Source: Candidatus Poribacteria bacterium
Lineage (GTDB): Bacteria; Poribacteria; WGA-4E; PCPOR2b
DNA length: 64,000 bases
Assembly (NCBI GenBank): GCA_003635265.1
Contig: PYIZ01000009.1
Location: 241,727-305,726, forward strand
Direction of reading: 5' to 3'
A program made the position numbers and the translations under genes. Below are positions 50,229 to 60,527 of the stretch, one piece after another. Under the pieces are notes generated by a model. The model ran no database searches. It worked only from the letters and a program-made list of their open reading frames with translations, and was not told where the DNA came from. How positions within the stretch are numbered: the first letter of the stretch is position 1; every line of letters begins with the position of its first letter.

Positions 50229-52649
50229 ATGATATCACCTCACACTGAAAAAGTCTTAGAATATGATAAGCTGAAGGCATTGCTTAAGCAGTATGCGCAT
50301 TCCGAACTGGGAGCATCACGGGCAGCAAAGCTGAAACCCTTCCAGCAGCTTGATACGATTCGTCATCAGCAGCGCTTATGCAGCGAAGCGAAAACCTTCT
50401 ACCAGACTTCCAACGGTTTTCCGCTGCAAGGTCTGAAGGATATTTCCCCGACGCTCCATAAAGTGTCCAAGCCGGGTGCCATTCTGGAAGTGGAAGAGTT
50501 GCTTAGCGTTGGTCGTGTGGCGGCAGCCGCTCAAAATGTCCAGCGAGCCGTTAAAAGGCGAAACCCCAAGGATTTCCCCAAGCTCTCCTCGATTGTTCGT
50601 AATCTTCCGACCTTCCCCGAACTGACCGAATCTATTGACAGATGTCTCAGTCCAGATGGTGAGGTGCTTGATCACGCTAGTCCGGCGCTACGATCTATTC
50701 GCCGAAAATTGGTGCATACACGAACAAACATTCAATCGAAGTTAGAGAGTTTCCTTCAATCTCCCAACCATCAGCGGTCTATCCAAGAACACGTTATCAC
50801 TTCCCGCAACGATCGCTACGTCATTCCCATTAAACAGGATTCAAAGCACAATTTCCCCGGCGTTGTTCAAGGGCAATCCTCAAGTGGAGCGACCGCTTTC
50901 ATCGAGCCATTTGGTGTTGTGGATCTCAACAACGAGCTGCACCAACTAGCAGATGAGGAACGCCAAGAAATACGGCGTATTCTGCTCGAACTCAGCGACT
51001 TGGTTCGTGAGCATCTGGCATCGTTAGAACTTGCTTTGGACATCTTGGGGGGACTGGATTTCCTAGGAGCAAAAGCACAATTAAGCATAGAACTGAGCGG
51101 CGTCGAGCCAGTGTTTAACACGCGGGGTGCCATCAAATTGGTAGAAGCGAGACATCCGCTCCTTGAAATGAATCTTCGAGACAGTGCAAAATTGAAGGCG
51201 GAGGAACGCGATCCTAACCTGCCAGAGCGGATTGTACCAACTGATGCAACGCTAGGCGACACATTTCACACCATGATTATCACCGGACCGAATACGGGTG
51301 GGAAAACTGTTGTCCTCAAAACGGTTGGCTTACTCACGCTCATGGCACAGTCTGGATTACACATCCCTGCAAAGCTAGGCAGTGAAGTTGGGGTCTTCGA
51401 CCAAACGTTCGCTGACATCGGTGACGAACAGAGTATCGAACAGAATCTCAGCACCTTTTCGTCCCATATTACCAAGATTATCTCCATCTTGAAAGAAGCG
51501 GATGAGAATTCACTGGTGCTGTTGGATGAAATTGGCGCAGGCACGGATCCAACGGAAGGTGCAGCGCTTGGTATGTCGATCTTGGACTGGTTGGCGGCGC
51601 GTAAGGTTCGCACTGTGGCGACAACGCACTACGGTGCGCTGAAGGCATACGCACATGCACAGGAAGGTATGGAAAACGCCTCAATGGAATTTGATTGGCA
51701 GACGCTGCAGCCCACCTATCGCCTGCAGATTGGCGTGCCCGGGAGCAGTAACGCCTTCAAAATTGCACAAAGGTTAGGTATGCCTGACGCAATTACTCAT
51801 GCCGCTAAAGCGTACACAGGTAACCAGACCGTTGCTGTAGAAGATCTCATCGTCAGTATGCAGGCGTCCCAAAACGAACTTGACGTTGAGCGTGAGATGG
51901 TGCAGGACAAACTCCGTGTGGCGGATACGGAGGCTAGAAAGTACGAAGCCCTAGCCAACCAGATTGAGGCGGAACGGGAAGAATTTCGCTATCAAGCCGA
52001 GCAGGAAGCCGTTACGATTCTCAAGGAGGCTCGTAAACTTGTTGAACAGACGATAGCAGAAGTACGACGAGAGAATGCCTCAAAAGAGAGTGTCAGCGGT
52101 GCTTTTACTCGTATTGAAGGGGCACAGGAGAAACTGAACGAGAGTCGCCAGCAACAAAAACAATCGGCAAAACCACACCCCGATGCAATTGACGTGCGAG
52201 TCGGTGATAAAGTCCGCGTGAAAAGCCTGAACCAATTTGGCGAAGTTCTCTCGGTTTCAAACGGGAAAACGCCTCTGCTCGTCAAGGTTGGCAACATGCA
52301 GATGCGCGTGTCATACGGAGAAATTGAACCTGTGCATCCGGCAGACAATAAACGCGAACTTTCTACCTCAATTTTGGATGTCCAGTATAGCAAAACAGGA
52401 AATGTTAAAACAGAATTGAACCTGCAAGGAAAAACAGTCCATGAGGCTTGGGCGGAAACTGATAAATACATAGATGATGCGTTTCTTGCAGGGTTACCGA
52501 GAGTGCGGATTATTCATGGCAAAGGCACTGGCGCGTTGCGGAATGCGATTCATGATCTTTTGGCGGACCACGCGCAAGTGAATAATTTCCAACTGGCAGC
52601 ACTCAACGAAGGTGGTGCCGGTGCAACGATTGTCACATTGAAGGAATAG
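50229..52649 (+). CDS. mutS2: Endonuclease MutS2
   Basis: 806 residues from the ATG at 50229 (GAGG upstream); an earlier ATG at 50175 adds an unrelated stretch. Domains are the MutS core with LVHTRTNIQSKL, the clamp region, the ATPase with Walker A ITGPNTGGKT (about residue 351-360) and Walker B LVLLDEIGAGTDPTEGAAL, a long coiled coil (about 560-640), and a C-terminal Smr domain (LNLQGKTVHEAW, then VRIIHGKGTGALRNAIH). It lacks the mismatch-recognition domain of MutS1. MutS2 acts on branched DNA or on collided ribosomes depending on the species. Confidence 0.97.
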   Translation: MISPHTEKVLEYDKLKALLKQYAHSELGASRAAKLKPFQQLDTIRHQQRLCSEAKTFYQTSNGFPLQGLKDISPTLHKVSKPGAILEVEELLSVGRVAAAAQNVQRAVKRRNPKDFPKLSSIVRNLPTFPELTESIDRCLSPDGEVLDHASPALRSIRRKLVHTRTNIQSKLESFLQSPNHQRSIQEHVITSRNDRYVIPIKQDSKHNFPGVVQGQSSSGATAFIEPFGVVDLNNELHQLADEERQEIRRILLELSDLVREHLASLELALDILGGLDFLGAKAQLSIELSGVEPVFNTRGAIKLVEARHPLLEMNLRDSAKLKAEERDPNLPERIVPTDATLGDTFHTMIITGPNTGGKTVVLKTVGLLTLMAQSGLHIPAKLGSEVGVFDQTFADIGDEQSIEQNLSTFSSHITKIISILKEADENSLVLLDEIGAGTDPTEGAALGMSILDWLAARKVRTVATTHYGALKAYAHAQEGMENASMEFDWQTLQPTYRLQIGVPGSSNAFKIAQRLGMPDAITHAAKAYTGNQTVAVEDLIVSMQASQNELDVEREMVQDKLRVADTEARKYEALANQIEAEREEFRYQAEQEAVTILKEARKLVEQTIAEVRRENASKESVSGAFTRIEGAQEKLNESRQQQKQSAKPHPDAIDVRVGDKVRVKSLNQFGEVLSVSNGKTPLLVKVGNMQMRVSYGEIEPVHPADNKRELSTSILDVQYSKTGNVKTELNLQGKTVHEAWAETDKYIDDAFLAGLPRVRIIHGKGTGALRNAIHDLLADHAQVNNFQLAALNEGGAGATIVTLKE

Positions 52650-53014
52650 TAAGAAAGATTTGGACTAATATTTTAGGATTATCCGCTCGCCTTGAGAAAA
52701 TTTTCTTTCTCTGCGAGTAGCGTTGGAAAATTGCGAGGGACAACTATTCAATTCACAGGACGATCGAAGAAGATGGCTTCCAACAGGGCATCGTCAGTGT
52801 TTAACGATAACCTTGAAAACGAATTGACCCATTGATATCATTGCCCTATTCATTGGATCGAGCTGTCGAATTTCGCGGTACGTTTCACGTTTCATACCGA
52901 TTTCGGTTTGAAATTTTCCATTTCGGCTCTTCAGAATTACTAGGTTGAAAAACCGTATGCGACCCGGCATGGGAAAAACAAACCTAAACCTGTATCAGAC
53001 GAAGGTGAGTTGTG
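52650..53014 (+). other. 365-base gap between mutS2 and dnaG
   Basis: No convincing gene. At 52877-52899 lies a short interspersed repeat (ACGTTTCACGTTTCATACC), the same family as the copies inside the propeller genes. I do not see a strong promoter pair. The dnaG ribosome site AAGGTGAG is at about 53002-53009. Confidence 0.5.
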
Positions 53015-54799
53015 ATGAGACAAGCTTCTAACTACATTCCACGCGAGATACTTGATAATATTTGCGCGCAGAACGATATTGTCGAAGTGATATCGGAGTG
53101 TGGGGTTCTGTTGAAGCCTGTTGGTAAAGCCTATAAGGGGCTTTGTCCCTTCCACGACGAGAAAACTCCCTCCTTTAACGTCTCCCCCGAAAAGCAAGCG
53201 TTTTACTGTTTTGGGTGTAATGCCGGTGGCAATGTCATTAGCTTCCTCAGAAAATATGATGGCAAGTCTTTTATGGAAGCGATGGAATGGTTGTCAGAGC
53301 GCGCAGGTATTCCGCTACCCGCCCAAGATGGAAGAGCACGCCAAATTAGCCAAAAACGTCTGGAATTGCAAGACCTGAATCGTTTTGCGGTGGAGCATTT
53401 TCACGGTCAACTCCTGGATCCCCAAATTGGTGGCTATGCGTTGGCATATTTGAAGAACCGAGGCATCAAAGATCAAACGATCAAAGAGTTCCAACTCGGA
53501 TACGCGACTCCGGGACGCCAAGATGTCGTTAAGGCTGCCACACAAGCCGGTTTCGCAATCCAACAACTCATTGATGTTGGACTCATCAGGAGCGATGAAC
53601 AAGGAACCACAGATCGATTCCGCGGGCGCGTTATCTTTCCAATCAGCGATGAACGCGGCAATCCCGTTGGATTTGGTGGACGTGCAATATCTGAGGAGCA
53701 GCTTCCCAAATATCTTAATTCTCCTACCACTGCCCTTTACGATAAGAGCAAAACGCTTTACAACTTATACGAAGCACGTCAGGCAATCCAGAAAGAAGGG
53801 AAAGCCATTCTCGTTGAGGGTTACTTTGACGCACTCATGCCGTATCAAGCGGGTGCCCAAAATGTTGTTGCGTCACTAGGGACTTCGTTTAGCAGCTCAC
53901 ACGCCGATTTATTAAACCGGTTTGCCGAAGAAACTATTCTCCTCTACGATGGCGATCCGGCGGGCTTTCAGGCGGCGTTGCGTGGATTACACATCCTGCT
54001 GGCGGCGGGATTGCGTGTGCGGGTAGCGAGTCTACCTCCTGACACAGATCCAGATCAATTTATCCGGACACAAGGTCTTGATGCATTCAATCAACGGGTT
54101 GATTCTGCGATGAACCTAATCGAGTTCCAGATTCAACGGGCGACGCAGCAGCATGCAATTCATCGCATTGATGTGAAGACACAGGCTATCAAGGAAATTG
54201 CTCTGACCTTATCGAACCTCAAAAATCAGGTTGAGCTCAGTGAATACGCGAAGTACGCAGCGCAGGAACTCGACATTGAACGGTCAGTGCTTTTGAGGGA
54301 GTTGCAGCGTTTGGGCGTCAAGATGTCTCGCCCAGTTTCGCCACCACGGCACACCCACGCTGCACCGACCGCAAGGATGAGCCCGCGTGAATCGATTGAA
54401 TGGCAGCTGATTGAAGCACTGCTGCAAGGTCCTGACCTCATTCCGCTTGCCAAAGCGAATTTTCACTACCAAGACTTTACCCATCCTGACTTTGCAACCA
54501 TTGGCAGGATGCTCTGGGAAGCGAGTGAGAATGAGGCTATCATTGATATGCAGAATCTTATAAATGCTTGTACTAACGAAAAGATTACAGGCATAATCTC
54601 CAAGGCTCTTCTAAAAAGGACAATCCCTCCAAATTTAACGACACGAGTGGAGGGTTGTCTGAAGAAACTCAAAGATTTTCTGTTGTGGGATGTTGAACGT
54701 ATGAGGCGTTCCGAAGCCCTTGCACAAGGGAATAACAGCAAAAGCATTCTTGCAGAACTCGTTGAACTCTCAAACCGAAGAAGACAGTTAGCGCGTTAG
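53015..54799 (+). CDS. dnaG: DNA primase DnaG
   Basis: 594 residues. It makes RNA primers for replication at the fork. The CHC2 zinc-binding domain is at about residues 38-70 (GLCPFHDEKTPSFNV and YCFGCNAGG). The TOPRIM domain follows with AILVEGYFDALM (catalytic Glu) and ETILLYDGDPAGFQAALRG (DxD-type metal site), preceded by FPISDERGNPVGFGGRAI. The C-terminal about 140 residues form the DnaB-interaction region. The ATG at 53015 is preferred over an overlapping GTG at 53012. rpoD follows after 44 bases, the classic macromolecular-synthesis operon order; rpsU is absent here. Confidence 0.97.
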   Translation: MRQASNYIPREILDNICAQNDIVEVISECGVLLKPVGKAYKGLCPFHDEKTPSFNVSPEKQAFYCFGCNAGGNVISFLRKYDGKSFMEAMEWLSERAGIPLPAQDGRARQISQKRLELQDLNRFAVEHFHGQLLDPQIGGYALAYLKNRGIKDQTIKEFQLGYATPGRQDVVKAATQAGFAIQQLIDVGLIRSDEQGTTDRFRGRVIFPISDERGNPVGFGGRAISEEQLPKYLNSPTTALYDKSKTLYNLYEARQAIQKEGKAILVEGYFDALMPYQAGAQNVVASLGTSFSSSHADLLNRFAEETILLYDGDPAGFQAALRGLHILLAAGLRVRVASLPPDTDPDQFIRTQGLDAFNQRVDSAMNLIEFQIQRATQQHAIHRIDVKTQAIKEIALTLSNLKNQVELSEYAKYAAQELDIERSVLLRELQRLGVKMSRPVSPPRHTHAAPTARMSPRESIEWQLIEALLQGPDLIPLAKANFHYQDFTHPDFATIGRMLWEASENEAIIDMQNLINACTNEKITGIISKALLKRTIPPNLTTRVEGCLKKLKDFLLWDVERMRRSEALAQGNNSKSILAELVELSNRRRQLAR

Positions 54800-54843
54800 T
54801 CCCTGTTATTGCTTCGGAAGGGGTGCTAGGAGAATAAACTACA

Positions 54844-56625
54844 ATGGCTTCCGGAAATAAAGCAGATGATCGCTTAATCGATATAGGTAAAGAGAAACAC
54901 TTCCTTGAATACGATGAGCAACCGAATCCTTCACCACCGGACGATCTTGATGACCTACTTCAAATTGATTTAGAAGAAATTAACCTTTCAGAAAATCCAG
55001 CCGATCTTGATGAGGGAGATTTAACAATGAATTTAAAAGTTATCAATCAAACAGCCGATTTTGATACACCTGATTACTCCGACGATGAAGATTACGACGA
55101 TACTGATAGTGATGAGCTAGCACTGGATCCAGGGAAACTTGATAAGGTTGATGATCCGGTGAAGGTGTATCTACGAGAGATGGGGAGTATAGCTTTGCTG
55201 ACTAAGCAGCAAGAGGTTTCCTTGTCGAGGCAGATTGAAGAAGGTCACCGTAGGGTAGAGGAGGCAATATTTGAAACGCCAATCGCAATTGCAGAAGTTC
55301 GGAAACTGCTCAACCAAATTTTGATTGGTAAGAAAAAGGCTGCTGATGTGCTTTCGATGGAGGTGTCAAGCACATCCGCTAATGATAAGGAAGAGAAATA
55401 TCTGAAAAAAGCACAGGACTTGATGGCAGATTTGAAGGAGATGGATCTAGGAATGCGCATCCAGGAGCGCAAGCTAAACTATGAAAAACTGACGCCTAAG
55501 CAGGAGAAAGCACTTCGGAAAAAGCTTGAATCTGACCGTTTGGGATTGGTGGAGATACTGAAGGAACTCAAGATTGATCGTGAAGAAATTAGTAAAATTG
55601 CTGGTAAGATTAAGGATATCGCAGCCCGTATGGCAAAGTTGGAAAAGCAGGTAACAAAGATTGAGGAGGAGTGCGACCTATCCGCGGCTGAAATCTGTCA
55701 GCAGGTGCAGGATTACACGTTGGGTAAGGGACAACCAACTATCCCTGACTGTTGTATGGACGGACTTAAGGAATATAACCGGGAGATTGTCAAGGCAAGG
55801 AGGACCATCAAAAGACTGGAGCGTGAAATTGGTGCATCACGTGAGCAACTTGACTGTGCGACCCAACGAATCCACGCGGGAGAAGCGATGGCGCAAGAAG
55901 CGAAGATGACAATTGTCGAGGCTAACCTGCGGCTTGTCGTCAGCATCGCTAAAAAATATAGGAATCGAACGCCAGGGCTGACGTTTCTTGACCTGATTCA
56001 GGAGGGAAATATCGGCTTGATGAAAGCTGTGGACAAATTCGAGTATAAGCGGGGTTATAAATTTAGCACGTATGCGACATGGTGGATTCGTCAAGGAATT
56101 ACCCGCGCTATCGCTGATCAAGCGCGCACGATTCGCATCCCCGTCCACATGATTGAGACCATCAATAAGCTAATCCGCACTTCCCGTTACCTAGTTCAGG
56201 AGAAAGGCAGAGAACCCCTGCCGGAGGAAATCGCTGGCGAGATGGACATATCCATTGACAAAGTGCGACAGGTGTTTAGGATTGCACAGGAACCAATCTC
56301 TTTAGAAACTTCAGTTGGAGAAGATGAGGACAGCCAACTCCGAGACTTTATTGAAGACAAGACTTCAAAATCTCCTGTTGCGGAAGCCACGTTTACCATG
56401 CTCAAGGAGCGCATTGAAGAGGTTCTTCGGACATTGACAGAGCGTGAGGCGAAGGTTATCCGCTTGCGATTTGGGATTGGTGATGGATACCCCCGGACGC
56501 TAGAGGAGGTTGGTACAGAGTTTCAAGTTACCCGTGAACGGATACGCCAGATAGAAGCGAAGGCACTGCGGAAATTGCGTCACCCAACCCGGAGTCAGCA
56601 GCTGCGTGGTTTCCTTGATAGTTAA
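54844..56625 (+). CDS. rpoD: Primary sigma factor RpoD (sigma70)
   Basis: 593 residues. Region 1.2 begins [21 protein letters not shown] long charged non-conserved region follows (about 170-350). Region 2 reads [22 protein letters not shown], then [21 protein letters not shown] (regions 2.3-2.4, -10 recognition). Region 3 has [12 protein letters not shown], and region 4.2 ends [20 protein letters not shown] (-35 recognition). The N-terminal 90 residues are acidic, as in region 1.1. It directs transcription of housekeeping genes and fits the consensus promoters found at 48627 and 56668. Confidence 0.97.
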   Translation: MASGNKADDRLIDIGKEKHFLEYDEQPNPSPPDDLDDLLQIDLEEINLSENPADLDEGDLTMNLKVINQTADFDTPDYSDDEDYDDTDSDELALDPGKLDKVDDPVKVYLREMGSIALLTKQQEVSLSRQIEEGHRRVEEAIFETPIAIAEVRKLLNQILIGKKKAADVLSMEVSSTSANDKEEKYLKKAQDLMADLKEMDLGMRIQERKLNYEKLTPKQEKALRKKLESDRLGLVEILKELKIDREEISKIAGKIKDIAARMAKLEKQVTKIEEECDLSAAEICQQVQDYTLGKGQPTIPDCCMDGLKEYNREIVKARRTIKRLEREIGASREQLDCATQRIHAGEAMAQEAKMTIVEANLRLVVSIAKKYRNRTPGLTFLDLIQEGNIGLMKAVDKFEYKRGYKFSTYATWWIRQGITRAIADQARTIRIPVHMIETINKLIRTSRYLVQEKGREPLPEEIAGEMDISIDKVRQVFRIAQEPISLETSVGEDEDSQLRDFIEDKTSKSPVAEATFTMLKERIEEVLRTLTEREAKVIRLRFGIGDGYPRTLEEVGTEFQVTRERIRQIEAKALRKLRHPTRSQQLRGFLDS

Positions 56626-56667
56626 GAACTTTCTTGATAAAACGCGCCGCCCCTCTTGAGATTTCCG

Positions 56668-56696
56668 TTGACAAATCTACTGTAAACTTTTATAAT
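56668..56696 (+). promoter_or_regulatory. Consensus sigma70 promoter of the tRNA pair
   Basis: TTGACA at 56668-56673 and TATAAT at 56691-56696 with the ideal 17-base spacer, ending 18 bases before the first tRNA. Confidence 0.9.
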
Positions 56697-56713
56697 ATTT
56701 GCTTGATTCAGGG

Positions 56714-56789
56714 GGGCCTGTAGCTCAGGGGTTAGAGCAGCCGGCTCATAACCGGCCGGTCCTAGGTTCGAATCCTAGTGGGCCCACCA
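56714..56789 (+). tRNA. tRNA with anticodon CAT (elongator Met or Ile2)
   Basis: Acceptor GGGCCTG with TGGGCCC, D-arm GCTC/GAGC, anticodon stem GCCGG/CCGGC with loop CTCATAA, T-arm CTAGG-TTCGAAT-CCTAG, and encoded CCA. It is not an initiator (no GGG/CCC anticodon stem). Elongator Met and lysidine-modified Ile2 cannot be separated by eye; the ACCGGC-CGGTC region recalls Ile2-type tRNAs. Confidence 0.93.
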
Positions 56790-56832
56790 CTTTTTCTTTC
56801 TCGATGTTTCCTTTCCTTGCAATCCCGCTTAT

Positions 56833-56908
56833 GGGGCGTTAGCTCAGGGGTACGAGCGCTACCTTCACACGGTAGAAGTCACTGGTTCAAATCCAGTACG
56901 CCCCACCA
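56833..56908 (+). tRNA. tRNA-Val (anticodon CAC)
   Basis: Acceptor GGGGCGT with ACGCCCC, D-arm GCTC/GAGC, anticodon stem CTACC/GGTAG with loop TTCACAC, T-arm ACTGG-TTCAAAT-CCAGT, and encoded CCA. It lies 43 bases after the CAT tRNA, probably on one transcript, and 10 bases from the end of the convergent ABC gene. Confidence 0.94.
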
Positions 56909-56918
56909 TTTTCTGCGA

Positions 56919-58730
56919 CTATCCTACCTCTTGTCCTTTGTACTGAAGTTGATACAGCCGATAGTAGATACCCCGTTTCTGAAGCAGTTCGTTATGTGTT
57001 CCCATCTCCTGAATTTCACCACGGTGCATGACTATAATTTTATCTGCGTTCTGAATCGTTGAAAGCCGGTGTGCAATCACGATTGATGTCCGATTTGCCA
57101 TCAGGCGGTTCAAGGCGTCCTGAATGATGAGTTCGGTTTCGGTGTCTACACTGGAAGTTGCCTCATCAAGAATAAGGATGTTGGGATCAGAAGCTAGCGC
57201 ACGTGCGAAGGCGACAAGCTGCTTCTGCCCAACCGATAATCCTGCCCCACCCTCTCTGACTTCAGTTTCATAGCCATTTGGCATTTTCTGAACGTAGCTA
57301 TCCAAATGAACCTCTTTTGCGGCAGCAATCGTCTCTTCCTTTGAGATCTCCGGTTTGTTCAGATTAATATTCTTCTCGATTGTCCCTGAAAACAGGAAGA
57401 TATTCTGCTGCACAATATTAATAGCGCGACGGAGGTCTGGTAGCTCCATCTCCCGGAGATCTATACCATCAATCAGAACCTGTCCCTCATTCACATCATA
57501 AAATCGACACAGTAGGTTGATAATCGATGTTTTGCCCGATCCTGTGTGCCCTACAAGCGCGACCTTTTCGCCCGCCTTTACCTTGAAGGAGACATCGCGC
57601 AGGACATAATCCTCTGCGTTATAAGCGAACCAAACATTGCGAAACTCGATTTCACCGTTCAATGCACCGACCTCTTTGGATGGTATTGGATTCACAATTA
57701 TTGGCTGCGTATCCATCAGGTCAAAGATCCGTTCAGAAGATGCCATTGCGTTTTGGAAGATTGTGTATTTCTCACTCAGTTCACGAATGGGCCAGAACAG
57801 TCGCTGACTGTATTGGATGAAAGCGAATAATACACCGAAAGTCAGCGTATCTTGTAGAAGTTGCCCGCCGCCATGCCAGATGATAACAGCCAGTGCAAGT
57901 GAACCGCATACTTCAATCATTGGCGAGAAGAGCGAAAAGTAGAAGATACTACGCAGGTTTGCACCGAGATATTGTTTATTCCTTTCGTCGAACTGTAGTA
58001 AGCTGCGCGGCTCCCGTGCGAATAGCTGCATCGTTGTCATGCCGACGATGTTTTCGTTCAGAAAAGCGTTGATCCGGGCGAGATACCTACGCTGATCGCG
58101 GAAGGCGCGACGCGAGTAGACCTGATAAACGGTCGTTATCGCAAAGATGATTGGTAGTACAGCAAAAGTTATCAACGCCAGCTTCCAATTAAAGAGCAGC
58201 ATCGCTATCATGTAGGCGAAAATGCTGAGTAGGTTTCCAAAGACCGTAATGACTCCAGAGGTGAATAGCTCCTTTAGTATCTCAACATCGCCCATGACGC
58301 GGGTCATTAGCCTGCCCACCGGATTGCGATCAAAGTAACGGACATCCAACCGCTGCAGATGTGAAAACAGCGACATGCGCATGTCATACATCACTTTCTG
58401 CCCGACCATCTGCATTCCGTATTCTTCAAAATAGGTAAATATGAACCTTGCGACTAGAACGAGGACATAATAGAGTACAATCGTTTCCAGCCCCTCTAGA
58501 TTTCTCGGCTCAATGTGGTTATCAATTCCAAGTTGCGTCAAATAGGGCAGCAGCGCTTCAGATACCGAGTAACCGACCATCAAAAACACGATAAGCGCGA
58601 CTTCACGCCGATACGGTTTCATGTAGGCGATTAGTCGTGTCATCAACTCCCGGTCGTATACTTTACCGAGATCATCTTCTTCTTCGCTATACTCATGGAG
58701 TTGACTGCTACTACCACCGCTGCCAAACAT
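56919..58730 (-). CDS. ABC exporter half-transporter (canonical Walker B, altered signature)
   Basis: 603 residues: a six-helix membrane domain (residues about 40-330) fused to an ATPase domain. Walker A is VGHTGSGKT (about 393-401), the signature is LSVGQKQ instead of LSGGQ, Walker B is ILILDEATSSVD with the catalytic Glu, and the H-loop is IVIAHRLST. Altered signature with intact Glu is the pattern of the TM288-type half of heterodimeric exporters. The matching half is probably the gene at 61757-63496. The N-terminal 30 residues are Ser/Glu-rich. Substrate unknown (drug or lipid types are typical). Confidence 0.92.
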   Translation of the reverse strand: MFGSGGSSSQLHEYSEEEDDLGKVYDRELMTRLIAYMKPYRREVALIVFLMVGYSVSEALLPYLTQLGIDNHIEPRNLEGLETIVLYYVLVLVARFIFTYFEEYGMQMVGQKVMYDMRMSLFSHLQRLDVRYFDRNPVGRLMTRVMGDVEILKELFTSGVITVFGNLLSIFAYMIAMLLFNWKLALITFAVLPIIFAITTVYQVYSRRAFRDQRRYLARINAFLNENIVGMTTMQLFAREPRSLLQFDERNKQYLGANLRSIFYFSLFSPMIEVCGSLALAVIIWHGGGQLLQDTLTFGVLFAFIQYSQRLFWPIRELSEKYTIFQNAMASSERIFDLMDTQPIIVNPIPSKEVGALNGEIEFRNVWFAYNAEDYVLRDVSFKVKAGEKVALVGHTGSGKTSIINLLCRFYDVNEGQVLIDGIDLREMELPDLRRAINIVQQNIFLFSGTIEKNINLNKPEISKEETIAAAKEVHLDSYVQKMPNGYETEVREGGAGLSVGQKQLVAFARALASDPNILILDEATSSVDTETELIIQDALNRLMANRTSIVIAHRLSTIQNADKIIVMHRGEIQEMGTHNELLQKRGIYYRLYQLQYKGQEVG

Positions 58731-58851
58731 AAATGAATCCTCCTTGTGCCATAATCTATCTGTCTTTCGTTAGGTCTTGAGTCGTTTTCAATCAGTGTCT
58801 GATTAAATCTATTTCTTGTCTATTAGATATTTCGCTTTTTTGCTAATTGTT

Positions 58852-59820
58852 TTACCGAGCGCGTTTGACCTTTCCCCATAAGATTGCCAATTTCTTATTT
58901 GGGGAAACACTTAAAGTAGGAACAGATCCCCACGATGGATTGGTGTCCCACTCACGATGTTGAGTGAGGTTAATGGGGTTGGTGCCATCGGCATTCATCA
59001 CGTAAATTTCCCCATTACCATCACGGAGAGAGGTGAATGCAATCTGTGTTCCGTCCGGGGACCAAGCAGGCCGCCTATCTTTGGCTGCGGCATTGGTGAG
59101 ACGAATGGGGTTAGCCCCATCAGCATCCATCACATAGATATCTACATTTTCTTTACGGTTAGAAGAAAATACAATCTGTTTCCCGTCTGGTGACCAAGCC
59201 GGACCTAGGTCTATCGCCGGGTGATTGGTGAGATTAACGGGATTGGTGCCATCGGCCTCCATTACATAGATGTCGAAGTTTCCGTTACGATCAGACGAGA
59301 ATACGATCTGTTTCCCATCCGGCGACCAATCCGGCCCTTGGTTTTGGCCATGATGATCCTTGGTCAGTCTGCGAGGTTTGCCCCCATCCGCAGCCATCGC
59401 CCAAATATGCCATTCAAAAATGGGAGCGGATGCAAATACAATCTGTTTTCCATCTGGCGACCAAGAGGGTCCACTATCCGGTCTATCTAGCGATTGAGTC
59501 AGGTTGATGGGATTGGTGCCATCCGCATTCATCACATAAATTTCACCTTTCCAGTGCGGATCCTGGAGGGATGTAAAAACAATCTGTTGTCCATCAGGGG
59601 ACCAGGCAGGATGATTAGCGCCTTGAGGTGCTTCAGTGAGCTGGCGGATTTGTGTCCCATCGGGATTCATCCGGTAAATTTCACTAGTCCCGTTGCGACT
59701 GGACATAAAGACGATGCTTGTGGCAGTGTTTTGTGCAAGGCTTGGCGATACCAAGAGAAAACACATAGCAAGCACCAAAAACTCTGCCTGTAGCTTCCGT
59801 TTTAGCAATACGGGTTTCAT
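58852..59820 (-). CDS. Secreted TolB-like PD40 beta-propeller protein
   Basis: 322 residues from the ATG at 59820 (AAAGGAGG upstream); an ATG 11 codons earlier has no site. A signal peptide is clear (VLAMCFLLVSPSLAQ). About six PD40 repeats follow, each containing PAWSPDGKQIVFSS-type and IYVMNADGTNPINLT-type stretches, the C-terminal propeller type of TolB. The TolB N-terminal domain is absent, so it is not a true TolB. It lies between the two ABC half-transporter genes. Confidence 0.88.
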   Translation of the reverse strand: MKPVLLKRKLQAEFLVLAMCFLLVSPSLAQNTATSIVFMSSRNGTSEIYRMNPDGTQIRQLTEAPQGANHPAWSPDGQQIVFTSLQDPHWKGEIYVMNADGTNPINLTQSLDRPDSGPSWSPDGKQIVFASAPIFEWHIWAMAADGGKPRRLTKDHHGQNQGPDWSPDGKQIVFSSDRNGNFDIYVMEADGTNPVNLTNHPAIDLGPAWSPDGKQIVFSSNRKENVDIYVMDADGANPIRLTNAAAKDRRPAWSPDGTQIAFTSLRDGNGEIYVMNADGTNPINLTQHREWDTNPSWGSVPTLSVSPNKKLAILWGKVKRAR

Positions 59821-60354
59821 CGTTGTCCTCCTTTGTTGTAACTGTGGAGACACATTGAGATTTTTACGTCAAGCTATCTCTATCTCCCAATTCCATATGA
59901 ACTGGGTCCTTTTGGTATTTCAACGAGGTCAAATAAGATCTGACGTGAATCGTTGCCAAACAGAATTCACTTGGCATATCCACGACACAAGCAATTGAGA
60001 TGCCAAAACTATTTTGAATATCCTGAGGATATTGTCAAGGAACCAAGTTTTTAGGAAAACGCACGCTCCGGGCAACGTTACCTTTGCTTTTGAGGTGCGT
60101 TGTGATTTCAAAAGGAGTATTATACTTACAAGGAAGATGTCGAAACTGTGCTACACCGTCGTTGCAAAAATGCTACACGGTTACAATGCCCTTCAACAAT
60201 TTAGCGGCTTCCCACCTGCATAATAAAGCATTATAGGTGATTGGGTGAAAATTGTCAAGAAACTCGCTTATGCTATAAGGTCATTCGATTCTTCTGTAGG
60301 AGGGATCTCCGAATCCCGACACCTCACTAAGGGTCAGCTCATCTAGCAAAACTC

Positions 60355-60383
60355 TTGACAAATTTAGAGGTTCATGCCATAAT
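60355..60383 (+). promoter_or_regulatory. Sigma70 promoter upstream of the phyH-like gene
   Basis: TTGACA at 60355-60360, CATAAT at 60378-60383, spacer 17. It is the best match in the gap and is oriented to the gene at 60528. Confidence 0.65.
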
Positions 60384-60445
60384 CTGCGTGCTATAGGAGA
60401 TGGGCCGAACCGTGGGTGGGACACAGTCCTACTCGTATCTTCAAA

Positions 60446-60476
60446 GGATTTGATCAATTCTCAATTGATCAAATCC
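60446..60476 (+). promoter_or_regulatory. Perfect 14-bp inverted repeat in the leader of the phyH-like gene
   Basis: GGATTTGATCAATT (60446-60459), loop CTC, AATTGATCAAATCC (60463-60476). It sits between the predicted promoter and the start codon. It has no T-tract, so an operator or a regulatory RNA hairpin is more likely than a terminator. Confidence 0.7.
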
Positions 60477-60527
60477 CATTTCAAAATTGACCCCTAAAGG
60501 TTTGGGATGGGTCGAAAGGAATCAAAA

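Larger units (their letters stand above)
59821..60527 (+). promoter_or_regulatory. About 700-base regulatory gap before the phytanoyl-CoA-dioxygenase-like gene
   Basis: No credible gene. It holds a hairpin AATATCC 60017-60023 with GGATATT 60027-60033, a promoter at 60355-60383 and a 14-bp dyad at 60446-60476 (both listed separately). Confidence 0.5.
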
